DNA from: Campylobacter jejuni
GTDB lineage: Bacteria; Campylobacterota; Campylobacteria; Campylobacterales; Campylobacteraceae
DNA: 38,080 nucleotides
Direction: 5' to 3'
Assembly: GCF_002179635.1 (NCBI RefSeq)
Contig: NZ_NFOE01000031.1
Location: forward strand, 1-38,080
A program made the position numbers and the translations under genes. The notes below the pieces were generated by a model. It did not search any database. It worked only from the letters and a program-made list of their open reading frames with translations, and was not told the origin of the DNA. Positions 1 through 8,455 of the stretch are shown here, piece after piece (within the stretch, counting starts at the first letter, position 1; every line of letters starts with the position of its first letter).

Positions 1-2
1 AA

Positions 3-1109
3 ACAAAATTCTTAGCTGAGTATACAAATCAAGAAAACATAGAAAATAATTTTAGAGAAGCAGTTTTTAAAGGTAAAACTTCTTTCACTAGAGCAAAATT
101 TAAAGCTAGGGTTGATTTTAACATAGTACGCTTTGACAGTGAAGCTAGGTTTATAAACACTTCTTTTTTTAATAATACAATCAAATTTAGTGGAGTGGAA
201 TTTAATAATGTTAAATTTATTTCCAATAAAGAAAGAGATAAAACTAGCACTAATAATATAACAAAGCAAATATACCATTTTCAAGATATTACTTTTAAAG
301 GCATTATCAATTTTGAAAACATATATACAAAAGATTTAAATTTTAAAAATGTAATATTTAACAATATCGTAGTTTTTGACAATGCCACTTTAGATAACAA
401 ACCAAAATTCATAAATTGTACTTTTTCCAATCAGTTTAATATAGAGCATGATTGCATACAATACAACCATGAAGAATTAGAAGAAGAAATAGAAAAAAAT
501 CATTATGATGAATTTTTAAATTTAAGAGATTTATTTAGAAAATTAAAAAGCAACCGCATAACTCATCACAATCTAATCGATGCTTCAGAGTTAAGAGCAC
601 AAGAGCTTTATGCTAGAGAATTAGAACTAAAATATAAAGAAAATAAAAATTTAAAAGATACAATCGAGCAATGGCAACTTTTCTTTTATCGCAAGCTTTG
701 CGATCATCATACGGATTTAGTTTTAAATTTAAAATGGCTAATCATAACCATAGGAATGTTTACAAGCATGCTTTTTATAATAAAACTATATAAACACGGC
801 TTATGCATTTTAAATGCATTTAACTTTTACGGATTATACTTAAGTGTTTTAGGAAGTTTTATTTTATCCGCTTTAGCGTTGTTTAGGTGTATAGATACAA
901 TGAAAGCATTTGTTAGCATTAACGCTATAATTATTTTTTGGGTGATTTGCTATAAACCAAAACTAATCTTTGGTATAGCAAATCTCATCGGAGATAATAG
1001 CTACAATGCTTTTGAAAATCTTTTAATCACACTCTATACACTAATAGTAGGTTTAATCATCTTTTCCCTTCAAAAAACAGCAAGAAAAAACACTATCATA
1101 CCAAATTAA
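3..1109 (+). CDS. Pentapeptide-repeat membrane protein, 5' end cut off by the window
   Basis: The frame is open from base 3 with no start codon, so the gene begins outside the window; 368 codons are visible. The first ~145 residues show the spaced F/A pattern of pentapeptide repeats (for example FREAVFKGK, FTRAKFKARVDF, INTSFFNNTIKF), which in known proteins folds as a right-handed beta-helix. A charged, Glu-rich helical stretch follows (visible residues ~155-220), then four hydrophobic segments at about 245-263, 276-295, 304-319 and 340-356. So the soluble repeat domain is anchored by a C-terminal membrane domain. Function unknown; the family includes channel-linked and signalling proteins. 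A GTG at 195 lies inside the repeats and is not the real start. The stop is 10 bases before ybgC, so the two are probably co-transcribed. Confidence 0.8.
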   Translation, partial: TKFLAEYTNQENIENNFREAVFKGKTSFTRAKFKARVDFNIVRFDSEARFINTSFFNNTIKFSGVEFNNVKFISNKERDKTSTNNITKQIYHFQDITFKGIINFENIYTKDLNFKNVIFNNIVVFDNATLDNKPKFINCTFSNQFNIEHDCIQYNHEELEEEIEKNHYDEFLNLRDLFRKLKSNRITHHNLIDASELRAQELYARELELKYKENKNLKDTIEQWQLFFYRKLCDHHTDLVLNLKWLIITIGMFTSMLFIIKLYKHGLCILNAFNFYGLYLSVLGSFILSALALFRCIDTMKAFVSINAIIIFWVICYKPKLIFGIANLIGDNSYNAFENLLITLYTLIVGLIIFSLQKTARKNTIIPN

Positions 1110-1119
1110 AGGATTTTAA

Positions 1120-1500
1120 ATGCAAATACGAATTTATTACGAAGATACTGATGCAGGTGGAGTGGTATACCATAGCAACTACTTAAAATTTTGCGAAAGA
1201 GCAAGAAGTGAGATTTTTTTTCAAAAAAACGCAAAAATTTTTGATAAAAACACAGGACATTTTCTACTTACTAAAGCAAATTGTAACTTTTTAAAACCCG
1301 CTAAACTTGGAGATCTTATAGAAGTAAAAACATTTATCACAAAGCTTAAAAAAGCCTCAGTTTGTATAAAACAAGAAATTTATAAAGAAAACACCAAGCT
1401 TTTTGAAGCTGAATTTACCCTAGCTTTTTTAAAAAATGAAAAAGTAGCCCCTATAGATGAGACTATAACTAAGGTTTTTACTGATCTTGCAAAGGAGTAA
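1120..1500 (+). CDS. ybgC: YbgC-type acyl-CoA thioesterase (4-hydroxybenzoyl-CoA thioesterase fold)
   Basis: A 126-residue hot-dog-fold thioesterase of normal family length. The diagnostic N-terminal motif YYEDTDAGGVVYHSNY is complete; Asp11 and His18 line up with the catalytic Asp18 and His25 of E. coli YbgC. The family hydrolyses acyl-CoA or acyl-ACP thioesters in the cytoplasm. In many Proteobacteria it belongs to the tol-pal cluster, but no tol or pal gene is visible here. ATG start with an AAAGGA-like site 8 bases upstream, 10 bases after the pentapeptide-repeat gene. Its last 23 bases overlap the 3' end of the opposing periplasmic-protein gene, so any terminator must lie inside coding sequence. 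Confidence 0.92.
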   Translation: MQIRIYYEDTDAGGVVYHSNYLKFCERARSEIFFQKNAKIFDKNTGHFLLTKANCNFLKPAKLGDLIEVKTFITKLKKASVCIKQEIYKENTKLFEAEFTLAFLKNEKVAPIDETITKVFTDLAKE

Positions 1501-2695
1501 AACCTAAGCCTTGCGAGCGTATGATCTTAACCTTATAATCAAATTGATTATTATTTAAACTCTCATCGAAAATTCTTTGAGAGTCTTTATCTAAAAACTG
1601 CGTATAAAAATAATCAAGGCCCACGCTAGTTGCATACGCTATCCAGTTATAGTTAATATTTTGCGAAAAAAGCTCATTAAGATAGCTTAGAGTTTGATCC
1701 TCATTAGAAATGGAATTTGCTAGCAAAAGTTTTTTTCTATCATTAATTTGCGTTAAGCTTAGTAAAATAGGATTATAATTAATCTGAGTTGATAATAACA
1801 CAAAAGGTTCTATATCATAAGTTCTTATTTGCGAGCTTATGAGCGCTGTTTTAATCAAAGAAGCATTTAAAATAATACTAGAATCTTGAAAACCTCTATT
1901 TTGATTTAAAATGCTTCTAAAATCAAATTTAGAACTATTAATAGTATAAATTTTCTCACTACCATTCCCTGCGTTTAAAACATTCTCATCTAAGCGATTT
2001 GCCAAAGGTGTTCCATCTGAAAAAATAATATTTTTACCATTTGAATACTCTAAAAGTCTTTGAATTTGTTTTTGATAATCTATACTTCCAAAATATACAT
2101 TTTCATTTTGCGTATCAAAATTTCTTTTGTGCGCAGTTGGTATGAAAACTTTTACATTAGAATCGAGATTTTCTTTTAATAAATTTTTCACACCCTTATC
2201 TGTAAAACCTGCGATAATATAATTAAATTTCTCATCTTGAGCTTGTTTAAGAGCTTTAGCTATTTTACTCTCATCTTCAGTGCCTATTAAAAACACCTTT
2301 ACTTTTATTTGCGCTCTTTGTCTTAGTAAATACGCTATGCTTGAATTTATAATAGTATTAGAGTAGCTTTTAATCGTTTGCTCAGGTAAAATAATAGCTA
2401 ATTTTATGCTAGCATTTTTTTGAATTCTTTTTTCAAAATCTATAATGGAGTTTAAAAGTTTAGTATAGATATTAACCAAAAGTTCATTTGCATTGTCATT
2501 GTTAAATCTTGATAAAAAATTAAAATAAAGTCCTGTTTCTAACAAAGTAAATAAACAATCATTGTCACAATTTTGAAATTCTAAATTAGGATAAAAAGAC
2601 TCACTAGGTTCTATGGGTGATGGCTTTTGCTCTTTTGCAAAAACACTTAAAGTTAAAACAAAACTCATCAACAAACAAACTAAACTTTTTCTCAT
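1478..2695 (-). CDS. Exported periplasmic protein, possible type I periplasmic-binding fold
   Basis: 405 residues with a clear Sec signal peptide (basic start, hydrophobic core to residue ~18, likely cleavage after VFA). From residue ~95 the sequence has alternating beta/alpha character (IKLAIILPEQ, then YIIAGFTDKG, then VKVFIPTAH, then KNIIFSDGT), which suggests the two-lobed type I periplasmic-binding fold seen in LivJ- and LpoA-like proteins. I infer this from pattern only and recognise no ligand-binding signature. It is the last gene of a three-gene operon; its ATG overlaps the stop of the UDG-like gene (ATGA). C. jejuni has a periplasmic protein of unknown function at the same position between a thioesterase and a UDG-like gene, as I recall. 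Function unknown. Confidence 0.82.
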   Translation of the reverse strand: MRKSLVCLLMSFVLTLSVFAKEQKPSPIEPSESFYPNLEFQNCDNDCLFTLLETGLYFNFLSRFNNDNANELLVNIYTKLLNSIIDFEKRIQKNASIKLAIILPEQTIKSYSNTIINSSIAYLLRQRAQIKVKVFLIGTEDESKIAKALKQAQDEKFNYIIAGFTDKGVKNLLKENLDSNVKVFIPTAHKRNFDTQNENVYFGSIDYQKQIQRLLEYSNGKNIIFSDGTPLANRLDENVLNAGNGSEKIYTINSSKFDFRSILNQNRGFQDSSIILNASLIKTALISSQIRTYDIEPFVLLSTQINYNPILLSLTQINDRKKLLLANSISNEDQTLSYLNELFSQNINYNWIAYATSVGLDYFYTQFLDKDSQRIFDESLNNNQFDYKVKIIRSQGLGFTPLQDQ

Positions 2696-3303
2696 AAATA
2701 ACCTTTTATTTTTTTAATATCTTCTATAAATTCAGTATAAAAGCTAGGATTTTTACTCACAAAATTCAAATCGTAACTTGGCAAAAGCAAAGCATTATTA
2801 AAACGCATACATTGCCCTTTGTATTTTTGAAAATTCTCAAAACCCAAACTCGCAAAAGCTTCTTGACCAAGACATAAAATAATCTTTGCTTTTACAAAAT
2901 CAAGCTCGTTATAAAAATATGGCAAGCATAATTTTAATGCTTGATCATCTATTTTAAAATTACTAAAACATTTAAACATATAAGAAAAATATATTTCATC
3001 TTCTTTTAAATTTAAAAGCTCTTTGCATAATCTTAAAAACTCTTGCTTATTTTTAGAAGCAAAAAACTTTCCACTTTCATTTTCTTCTTTATCAACAAAA
3101 GCTTGGTAAATCAAAATTTTAGCATTTTTGGCTTCTTTTTCCATTAAACTATGCTTTCTTAGCCTAGAAAAATGACAAAGATTGCAAGTTTTCACTCTTT
3201 CATTTAATTCTTTAAAGCTTAAGTTAAAATGTCCAATTTGCTTTTGCTCATTAAAGTATTCATAACCAAAAGCTTTTAGATAATACAAACTGCGTTTATT
3301 CAT
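2692..3303 (-). CDS. Uracil-DNA-glycosylase-superfamily-like Fe-S protein, catalytic motifs degenerate
   Basis: 203 residues starting at ATG 3303, which touches the upstream stop (TGATG coupling); a GTG one codon earlier is possible. Four cysteines match the 4Fe-4S ligands of family 4/5 uracil-DNA glycosylases: CNLC at 40-43, then C112 (FKCFSN) and C126 (LKLCLPY), followed by the family's KAKIILCLGQEA strand. The catalytic parts do not match: where family 4 enzymes have GEAPG this protein has YQAFVD (~66-71), and the HPS motif region near the C-terminus reads LPSYDLNFV. The fold assignment is good, but uracil excision is doubtful. It may be a DNA-binding relative without glycosylase activity. 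Middle gene of a tightly overlapping operon. Confidence 0.82.
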   Translation of the reverse strand: MNKRSLYYLKAFGYEYFNEQKQIGHFNLSFKELNERVKTCNLCHFSRLRKHSLMEKEAKNAKILIYQAFVDKEENESGKFFASKNKQEFLRLCKELLNLKEDEIYFSYMFKCFSNFKIDDQALKLCLPYFYNELDFVKAKIILCLGQEAFASLGFENFQKYKGQCMRFNNALLLPSYDLNFVSKNPSFYTEFIEDIKKIKGYL

Positions 3304-3773
3304 CACATCAATGCTTCTAAATTTTTACCCTCTAAACGATAAGTTCTCCACTCGCTCATATGTCTTGCATTTAACTTAGTATAAAATTCAATACCCAAAT
3401 CATTATCATTTAAACAAACCCACTCTAAGCGTTTGAGATTTTTTTCTTTACAAATTTGCGCTAAATATTTAAAAACAGCTCTAGCATAGCCTTTTTTTCT
3501 ATATTTTGGTTGTATGTAAATATCTTCTAGGTATAATCCACCCAAACCCCAAAAAGATGAAAAAGTAAAATAATACATCACATAGCCTATTATCTCACCA
3601 TCAACCTTTAAGCTCAAAGCCTTAGCATATTCATGTTTAAAAAATGATTCTTCAAGTTCTTTAGTTGTGCATTTTACATCATCAAGCATATTTTCATGAA
3701 TAGCAAGTTCTTTGAGTAATTCCAAAATTTTTTCTAAATCTTCTTTTTTACTCTCACAAATTTCAAAAGCCAT
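3303..3773 (-). CDS. GNAT-family N-acetyltransferase (SSAT/diamine acetyltransferase-like)
   Basis: 156 residues, a full GNAT domain. The acetyl-CoA-binding motif A is visible as YIQPKYRKKGYARAV, and the C-terminal block NDLGIEFYTKLNARHMSEW resembles the spermidine/spermine (diamine) and thialysine acetyltransferase branch. A small primary amine is therefore a plausible acceptor, but the substrate cannot be fixed from sequence. ATG start preceded by AAGGA. It is the first gene of the three-gene minus-strand operon and is transcribed divergently from rpmH across a 142-base gap. Its stop overlaps the next start by one base. Confidence 0.88.
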   Translation of the reverse strand: MAFEICESKKEDLEKILELLKELAIHENMLDDVKCTTKELEESFFKHEYAKALSLKVDGEIIGYVMYYFTFSSFWGLGGLYLEDIYIQPKYRKKGYARAVFKYLAQICKEKNLKRLEWVCLNDNDLGIEFYTKLNARHMSEWRTYRLEGKNLEALM

Positions 3774-3864
3774 TATTTTTCCTTAATTTAAAAAATAAAA
3801 TCAAAATTTAGCAAAAAGTTTTAAAATAACTCTTAATTAAAAGCAGATTTAAGTAAGATTTTGC

Positions 3865-3870
3865 TAACAT
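3865..3870 (+). promoter_or_regulatory. Weak candidate -10 box for the rpmH operon
   Basis: TAACAT preceded by TTTTGC, about 45 bases before the rpmH start, in the 142-base AT-rich gap (3774-3915) between the divergent GNAT gene and rpmH. It is the best extended -10-like element I can see on the + strand but differs from TATAAT, and no -35 is evident. Nothing else recognisable lies in this gap. Confidence 0.3.
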
Positions 3871-3915
3871 ACTCGCTTATTATTTTGTTTTTTATTTTAA
3901 GTTTAAGGAAAAAAT

Positions 3916-4050
3916 ATGAAAAGAACATACCAACCACATAAAACCCCTAAAAAAAGAACTCACGGCTTTCGTGTACGTATGAAAAGTAAAAATGGTCGCA
4001 AAGTGATCAATGCTAGACGCGCTAAAGGTAGAAAAAGATTAGCGGTATAA
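3916..4050 (+). CDS. rpmH: 50S ribosomal protein L34
   Basis: A 44-codon gene too short for many ORF callers. The product starts [18 protein letters not shown] and ends GRKRLAV, the canonical basic L34 sequence and length. It is a late-assembling protein of the large ribosomal subunit. ATG start with AAGGA 6 bases upstream. It heads the classic rpmH-rnpA-yidD-yidC-jag-mnmE cluster. Its TAA stop lies in ATAA, exactly where the next gene should begin. Confidence 0.97.
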   Translation: MKRTYQPHKTPKKRTHGFRVRMKSKNGRKVINARRAKGRKRLAV

Positions 4051-4373
4051 AAGATTTTCTAAGTATTAACGACTTAGGAGAGTTTGCAACAATTTATAAA
4101 GAAGGTAAAAAATGGCATTGCGAAGGCATGATCATCTTTTACATTTTAAGTGATGAAAAAAAATTCGCTGTTGTTGCTAGCAAAAAAGTTGGAAAAGCTG
4201 TCGTAAGAAATAGAGCCAAAAGGCTCTTAAGATCAGCTTTTTTTCAGGTTAAAAATCAAGTTGAAAACGGAAAATACATACTTGTAGCCAAAACAAGTAT
4301 TAATGAAATTCCTTTTTTAAAATTAGAAAAAAACTTGAAATGGGGTTTGAAAAAAATAGGATGTATAAAATAG
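4047..4373 (+). CDS. rnpA: Ribonuclease P protein component; non-canonical start
   Basis: RnpA is the small basic protein that helps the RNase P RNA cut 5' leaders from pre-tRNA. The signature [17 protein letters not shown] (RNR motif) is intact. The first in-frame ATG (4128) would give only 81 residues and omit the conserved first helix. The frame is open back to 4032 (TAG at 4029-4031), and codons 4050-4127 encode [20 protein letters not shown], which aligns with the usual N-terminal EF..IY..GK pattern. No ATG, GTG or TTG lies in that stretch; candidates are ATA at 4047, overlapping the rpmH stop as ATAA, or ATT at 4038. I set the start at 4047, giving 108 residues, a normal length. The gene is certain; the exact start is not. 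Confidence 0.8.
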   Translation: MKDFLSINDLGEFATIYKEGKKWHCEGMIIFYILSDEKKFAVVASKKVGKAVVRNRAKRLLRSAFFQVKNQVENGKYILVAKTSINEIPFLKLEKNLKWGLKKIGCIK

Positions 4374-4744
4374 CTTGTCTAAAACTTATCAGATTTTATC
4401 AACTCTTTATCAGTCCTTTTAAACCACAATGCTGTAGGTATTACCCAAGTTGCTCTGAATATGCCTTGTGGCAATTTAAAAAAAATAATATTTTTAAAGC
4501 ATTTGGTGCAGTTTTTTTAAGAATTTTAAAATGCAATCCGTTTTTTAAAGGTGGTATTGATTATCCTAAAATACGCAAGAATAATCTAAACTCAGGTATA
4601 TGTTTTAAACCTAGTTTTAATGCTTTAAAACAACTCAACTATCTTTATATCCCTTGCAACGATAATCAATTTTTTTTAATTAAGATTATATTTCCAAAGG
4701 ACAATCCGTGTCAGAAAATTTATCTCAACAAAAACGCATATTAA
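4361..4744 (+). CDS. yidD: YidD membrane protein insertion efficiency factor
   Basis: YidD is a small membrane-associated protein that aids YidC-dependent insertion. The motif [19 protein letters not shown], followed by [10 protein letters not shown], is the family hallmark, with [12 protein letters not shown] closing the conserved domain by residue ~70. I chose ATG 4361 because [14 protein letters not shown] fits the family N-terminus; an ATG at 4340 would add seven residues lying wholly within rnpA. At 127 residues it is longer than typical YidD (70-90): the extra C-terminal ~55 residues include a hydrophobic/aromatic block ([17 protein letters not shown]). It overlaps rnpA by 13 bases and yidC by 37 bases. 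Confidence 0.9.
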   Translation: MYKIACLKLIRFYQLFISPFKPQCCRYYPSCSEYALWQFKKNNIFKAFGAVFLRILKCNPFFKGGIDYPKIRKNNLNSGICFKPSFNALKQLNYLYIPCNDNQFFLIKIIFPKDNPCQKIYLNKNAY

Positions 4745-6288
4745 TTGCTGTTGTATTATCATTTTTATTTTTTGTAGTTTATGATTATTTTTTTATCCCC
4801 AAAGCTCCACAAACTGAGCAAAATATCACCCAAATAGAACAAAACAATTCAGCCCCACAAAGCACTACAAACACAAACACCCAAGCTCCAAAAACAGAAC
4901 TTAGTGTTAATCAAAAAGAAGAAATAGCAGTTGTTAAAAGTGAGCATTTTGAAGCACATATTGACTCTTTAGGTAGAATAGCTAAGTTTTATCTAAGTGA
5001 TGAAAAATATAAAGACGAAAATGGTAAAAGTATTAATCTAGTAGATACTTCTTTATCGCCTTTACCACTAGAAATAAGATTTAGCGATGCAAAAATCAAT
5101 CAAGAAGCTTTTAATACTTCATACACCACAAGTCAAAAAACTATCAATGTAAGCGATGAAAACACAACCTTAATCCTTACTCAAAATCTAAACGATTTAG
5201 TAGTAACTAAAAAAATCACTTTCCATAAATATGGAAACTATGATTTAGAGGTTAATCTAAGCAAAGACGCAGCTTATTTTATCACTCCAGGTTATCGTCC
5301 AAATATAGCAGTTGATAGCTATACAGTGCATGGCGTTTTAATCTTAGATAAAGATGATAAAATCACAATGTTAGAAGATGGTGATGTAGAAAATGATGAA
5401 AGTTTTTCTAATGTAACCCTTATGGCAGCTTCAGATCGCTATTATAGTGCTTTCTTTTATAATTTTGAAAAACCACTTAATGCTGTAGTTACTAAAGATA
5501 ATCACGAAAACTCTATCGTTTTTGCAAGTGCGACAAATACTTTTAAAGCAAGCGGTTATGTTGGCTCAAAAGAGCATGAAATTTTAAGAAGCATTCATGC
5601 GGATTTAGATGATGTTGTAGAATATGGTTGGTTTACTTTTATAGCCAAGCCTATGTTTGAATTTTTAAATTTTTTACATGGCTACATGGATAACTGGGGT
5701 TGGGCTATTGTAGTGATGACTTTAATCGTGCGTATTATTCTTTTCCCACTTACTTATAAATCAATGATTTCTATGAATAAACTCAAAGATTTGGCACCTA
5801 AAATGAAAGAAATCAGAGAGCGCTATAAAGGTGATCCGCAAAAAATGAATTTACATATGATGGAACTTTATAAAAAACATGGTGCAAATCCTATGAGCGG
5901 ATGTTTGCCTATACTCATTCAAATTCCAATTTTCTTTGCAATTTATAGAGTTTTACTAAATGCCATAGAACTAAAAGCTGCACCTTGGGCTTTTTGGATT
6001 ACAGATTTATCTGTAATGGATCCATGGTTTATTTTACCTATATTTATGGGTCTAACTATGTTTATCCAACAACTTATCACACCAATGGCCATACAAGATC
6101 CTATGCAAGAAAAGATTATGAAATTTTTACCATTAATTTTCACTTTCTTCTTCTTAACCTTCCCAGCAGGTTTAACTTTATATTGGTGTGTAAATAATAT
6201 ATGTTCACTTATTCAACAAGTGATCGTAAATAAACTTTTCAAAAACCACAAAAAAGAGGAAATAGCTAAACATGAACATAGAAGCTAA
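4708..6288 (+). CDS. yidC: Membrane protein insertase YidC
   Basis: 526 residues, the long Gram-negative YidC/Oxa1 form that inserts and folds inner-membrane proteins with or without SecYEG. N-terminal transmembrane segment at ~10-27, an N/Q/T-rich linker at ~35-65, a large periplasmic beta-domain to ~310, then the five-helix insertase core. Arg342 (in [11 protein letters not shown]) is the conserved hydrophilic-groove arginine, and the cytoplasmic hairpin [16 protein letters not shown] and [16 protein letters not shown] are present. GTG start at 4708 with AAAGG 7 bases upstream; the 37-base overlap with yidD implies coupled translation. Confidence 0.97.
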   Translation: MSENLSQQKRILIAVVLSFLFFVVYDYFFIPKAPQTEQNITQIEQNNSAPQSTTNTNTQAPKTELSVNQKEEIAVVKSEHFEAHIDSLGRIAKFYLSDEKYKDENGKSINLVDTSLSPLPLEIRFSDAKINQEAFNTSYTTSQKTINVSDENTTLILTQNLNDLVVTKKITFHKYGNYDLEVNLSKDAAYFITPGYRPNIAVDSYTVHGVLILDKDDKITMLEDGDVENDESFSNVTLMAASDRYYSAFFYNFEKPLNAVVTKDNHENSIVFASATNTFKASGYVGSKEHEILRSIHADLDDVVEYGWFTFIAKPMFEFLNFLHGYMDNWGWAIVVMTLIVRIILFPLTYKSMISMNKLKDLAPKMKEIRERYKGDPQKMNLHMMELYKKHGANPMSGCLPILIQIPIFFAIYRVLLNAIELKAAPWAFWITDLSVMDPWFILPIFMGLTMFIQQLITPMAIQDPMQEKIMKFLPLIFTFFFLTFPAGLTLYWCVNNICSLIQQVIVNKLFKNHKKEEIAKHEHRS

Positions 6289-7117
6289 AGACTTACAAAC
6301 CGCACTCATAGAAGCCTCAAAGCAACTTGAGTGCTCTGTGATTGATCTAGAATATGAAGTTATTCAGCATGCTAAAGCAGGATTTTTTGGTTTGTTTAGA
6401 AAAAATGCTATTATTTGTATCAAAGGGCATAAAAAAAATCAAAAACCTCATCAAGAAAAAACTAAAAAATTTCATAATGAGAAATTTAACAAGCATACGC
6501 AAAAAAACTTTGATAAAAACGAACCAAAAAAAGAATACAAAGAAAATTTTCAAAAACCAATTGAAGATATTGCTCAACCTAAGGAGCATTATAAAGTAAA
6601 AAATGATACCATTTTTGATTCATTTCATAAAGAATCTTCAGAAGAAAGAAATATCACTTCTTATATCGATGAGATAAAAATTTCATTAGAAAAGCTACTA
6701 GCAACTTTTGATTTTGACATCAAGGTTATACAAGTTAGTGTTTGGGATGAAAATTGTGTATTGATAAAACTTGATGGAGAAGATGCGGCTTTACTTATAG
6801 GCAAAGAAGCTCATAGATATAAGGCTTTTTCTTATTTGCTTTATAATTGGCTTAGTGCTAAATACAAAATTCAACCAAGACTAGAAATTGCTCAATTTTT
6901 AGAAAATCAAACCCAAGCTATAGAAAATTATTTAAAAATTCTTATAGAAAAAGTAGAAAACACAGGAAGAGTTCAAACAAAACCACTTGATGGAATTTGG
7001 TTAAAACTTGCTTTAGAAAAATTAAGAGAACGCTTTCCTGACAAATATGTAGCTATCAAACAAAATGACGATCAAAGATACATCGTTGTGAATGATTTTT
7101 TGAAGAAAAATGAATGA
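6272..7117 (+). CDS. jag: Jag/KhpB-type RNA-binding protein (Jag-N, KH, R3H-like)
   Basis: 281 residues. Jag-N domain at ~1-50 ending in the typical [10 protein letters not shown]; a Lys/Asn/Glu-rich flexible linker at ~52-120; a KH-like domain at ~130-205; and an R3H-like C-terminal region. The family binds RNA and, in Gram-positives, influences cell-envelope and division regulation. Two features are atypical: the KH GxxG loop reads GKEA (177-180), lacking the second glycine, and the C-terminal domain shows no clear RxxxH motif. ATG with GAGG upstream, 17-base overlap with yidC, 4-base ATGA overlap with mnmE. Family clear, RNA-binding mode uncertain. Confidence 0.88.
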   Translation: MNIEAKDLQTALIEASKQLECSVIDLEYEVIQHAKAGFFGLFRKNAIICIKGHKKNQKPHQEKTKKFHNEKFNKHTQKNFDKNEPKKEYKENFQKPIEDIAQPKEHYKVKNDTIFDSFHKESSEERNITSYIDEIKISLEKLLATFDFDIKVIQVSVWDENCVLIKLDGEDAALLIGKEAHRYKAFSYLLYNWLSAKYKIQPRLEIAQFLENQTQAIENYLKILIEKVENTGRVQTKPLDGIWLKLALEKLRERFPDKYVAIKQNDDQRYIVVNDFLKKNE

Positions 7118-8442
7118 ATGATACTATAGCTGCCATTGCCACAGCCCATGGAGTGGGCTCTATAAGTATTATTAGAGTAAGTGGAGAAAAAGCTTTAGAG
7201 CTTGCATTAAAAATTACCCACAAAAAAGAACTAACACCACGCTATGCACATTTGTGCAAACTTTATAAAAACAACAACGATTTTTTAGACGAAGCTTTAG
7301 TAATTTATTTTAAAGCGCCCTACTCTTTTACAGGAGAAGATATAGTAGAATTTCAACTCCACGGAGGCTTTTCTTTAAGTGAAATTTTACTCGATGAGCT
7401 TATTTTAGCAGGAGTGCGTCTTGCTAACCCTGGTGAATTTAGTAAAAGAGCTTGTTTAAATGGTAAGATGGATCTTTTAAAAGCTTTAAGCATACAAGAT
7501 GCCATCATGTCAAAATCAGCAAGCGCTGCAAATATCATAGCAAAAAATATTAAAGGTGATTTAAGTAAATTTTTAAATACCATTAGAATAGATCTTGTTC
7601 AAACTCTTGCTTTTGTAGAAACAAGCATTGATTATGCAGATGATGACTTACCACAAGATTTACTTGATCAAATTATCACTATGTGTGAAAAAAATTCAAA
7701 ACTTTTACGCGAAATAGTAGATATTTCTTTAAGCAAAAAAGGACTTATAGAAGGCTTTAAAGTTGCTATTATCGGTAAACCAAATGCAGGAAAAAGCTCA
7801 TTATTAAATTCACTTTTGGCTTTTGATAGGGCTATTGTTTCTAATATTGCAGGTACCACAAGAGATCGTATCGAGGAAAGTTTAAAAATAGGCTCACATT
7901 TAATCAAAATCATCGACACAGCAGGTATAAGAAATGCAGATGATGAGATAGAAAAAATCGGAGTTAATCTAAGCTATGAAAGTATTAAAGAAGCAGATAT
8001 TATCATAGCTGTTTTTGATGGATCTAAAGAATTTGAAGAAGAAGATGAGCGTATTTTACAAGCTTTAAAAAATTGTGATAAAAAAATCATTTATGTTTTA
8101 AATAAAAGCGACCTAGTTACCAAATTTCAACATGAAATTAGTACTTCTTGTATACGCATTTGTGCTCAAGAAAACACCCAAGCCATAAAGGAAAATTTAA
8201 ATGAATACTTAAATACTTTAGATGGTGATGGAATGCTAATAAGCAATACCTTAATACTCAATGCCTGCAAGAATGCTAGCGAAGCTATTTTGCGCGCAAG
8301 GGACTTATTAAAAGAAAGTTCTTTAGAACTTTTTGCTTTTGAACTAAATTTAGCCATAGGAGAAATAGCCCAATTTACAAAAGATTTTGAAAGAGATGAA
8401 ATTTTAGATGCTATGTTTAGTAATTTTTGTTTAGGTAAATAA
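7114..8442 (+). CDS. mnmE: tRNA uridine-5-carboxymethylaminomethyl modification GTPase MnmE
   Basis: 442 residues. With MnmG, MnmE modifies U34 of certain tRNAs using a folate-derived one-carbon unit. The N-terminal folate-binding domain contains [10 protein letters not shown] and [16 protein letters not shown]; the helical domain is split by a G domain with Walker [10 protein letters not shown] (221-229), DTAGIR and NKSD. The protein ends in FCLGK, providing the conserved C-terminal cysteine motif CxGK. Start is coupled to jag by ATGA. Normal length, no defects. Confidence 0.97.
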   Translation: MNDTIAAIATAHGVGSISIIRVSGEKALELALKITHKKELTPRYAHLCKLYKNNNDFLDEALVIYFKAPYSFTGEDIVEFQLHGGFSLSEILLDELILAGVRLANPGEFSKRACLNGKMDLLKALSIQDAIMSKSASAANIIAKNIKGDLSKFLNTIRIDLVQTLAFVETSIDYADDDLPQDLLDQIITMCEKNSKLLREIVDISLSKKGLIEGFKVAIIGKPNAGKSSLLNSLLAFDRAIVSNIAGTTRDRIEESLKIGSHLIKIIDTAGIRNADDEIEKIGVNLSYESIKEADIIIAVFDGSKEFEEEDERILQALKNCDKKIIYVLNKSDLVTKFQHEISTSCIRICAQENTQAIKENLNEYLNTLDGDGMLISNTLILNACKNASEAILRARDLLKESSLELFAFELNLAIGEIAQFTKDFERDEILDAMFSNFCLGK

Positions 8443-8455
8443 AAAAGGAGAGAAA

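Noticed and set aside
12-284. Minus-strand ORFs opposite the pentapeptide-repeat gene
   Set aside because: They are antisense shadows of a clear repeat-coding frame, with no start signals or recognisable product.
195-1109. GTG 195 as the start of the first gene
   Set aside because: The same frame is open to base 3 and already encodes pentapeptide repeats upstream.
5943-6197. ORFs overlapping yidC in other frames on both strands
   Set aside because: yidC is fully coding here with conserved transmembrane motifs; these are shadows.
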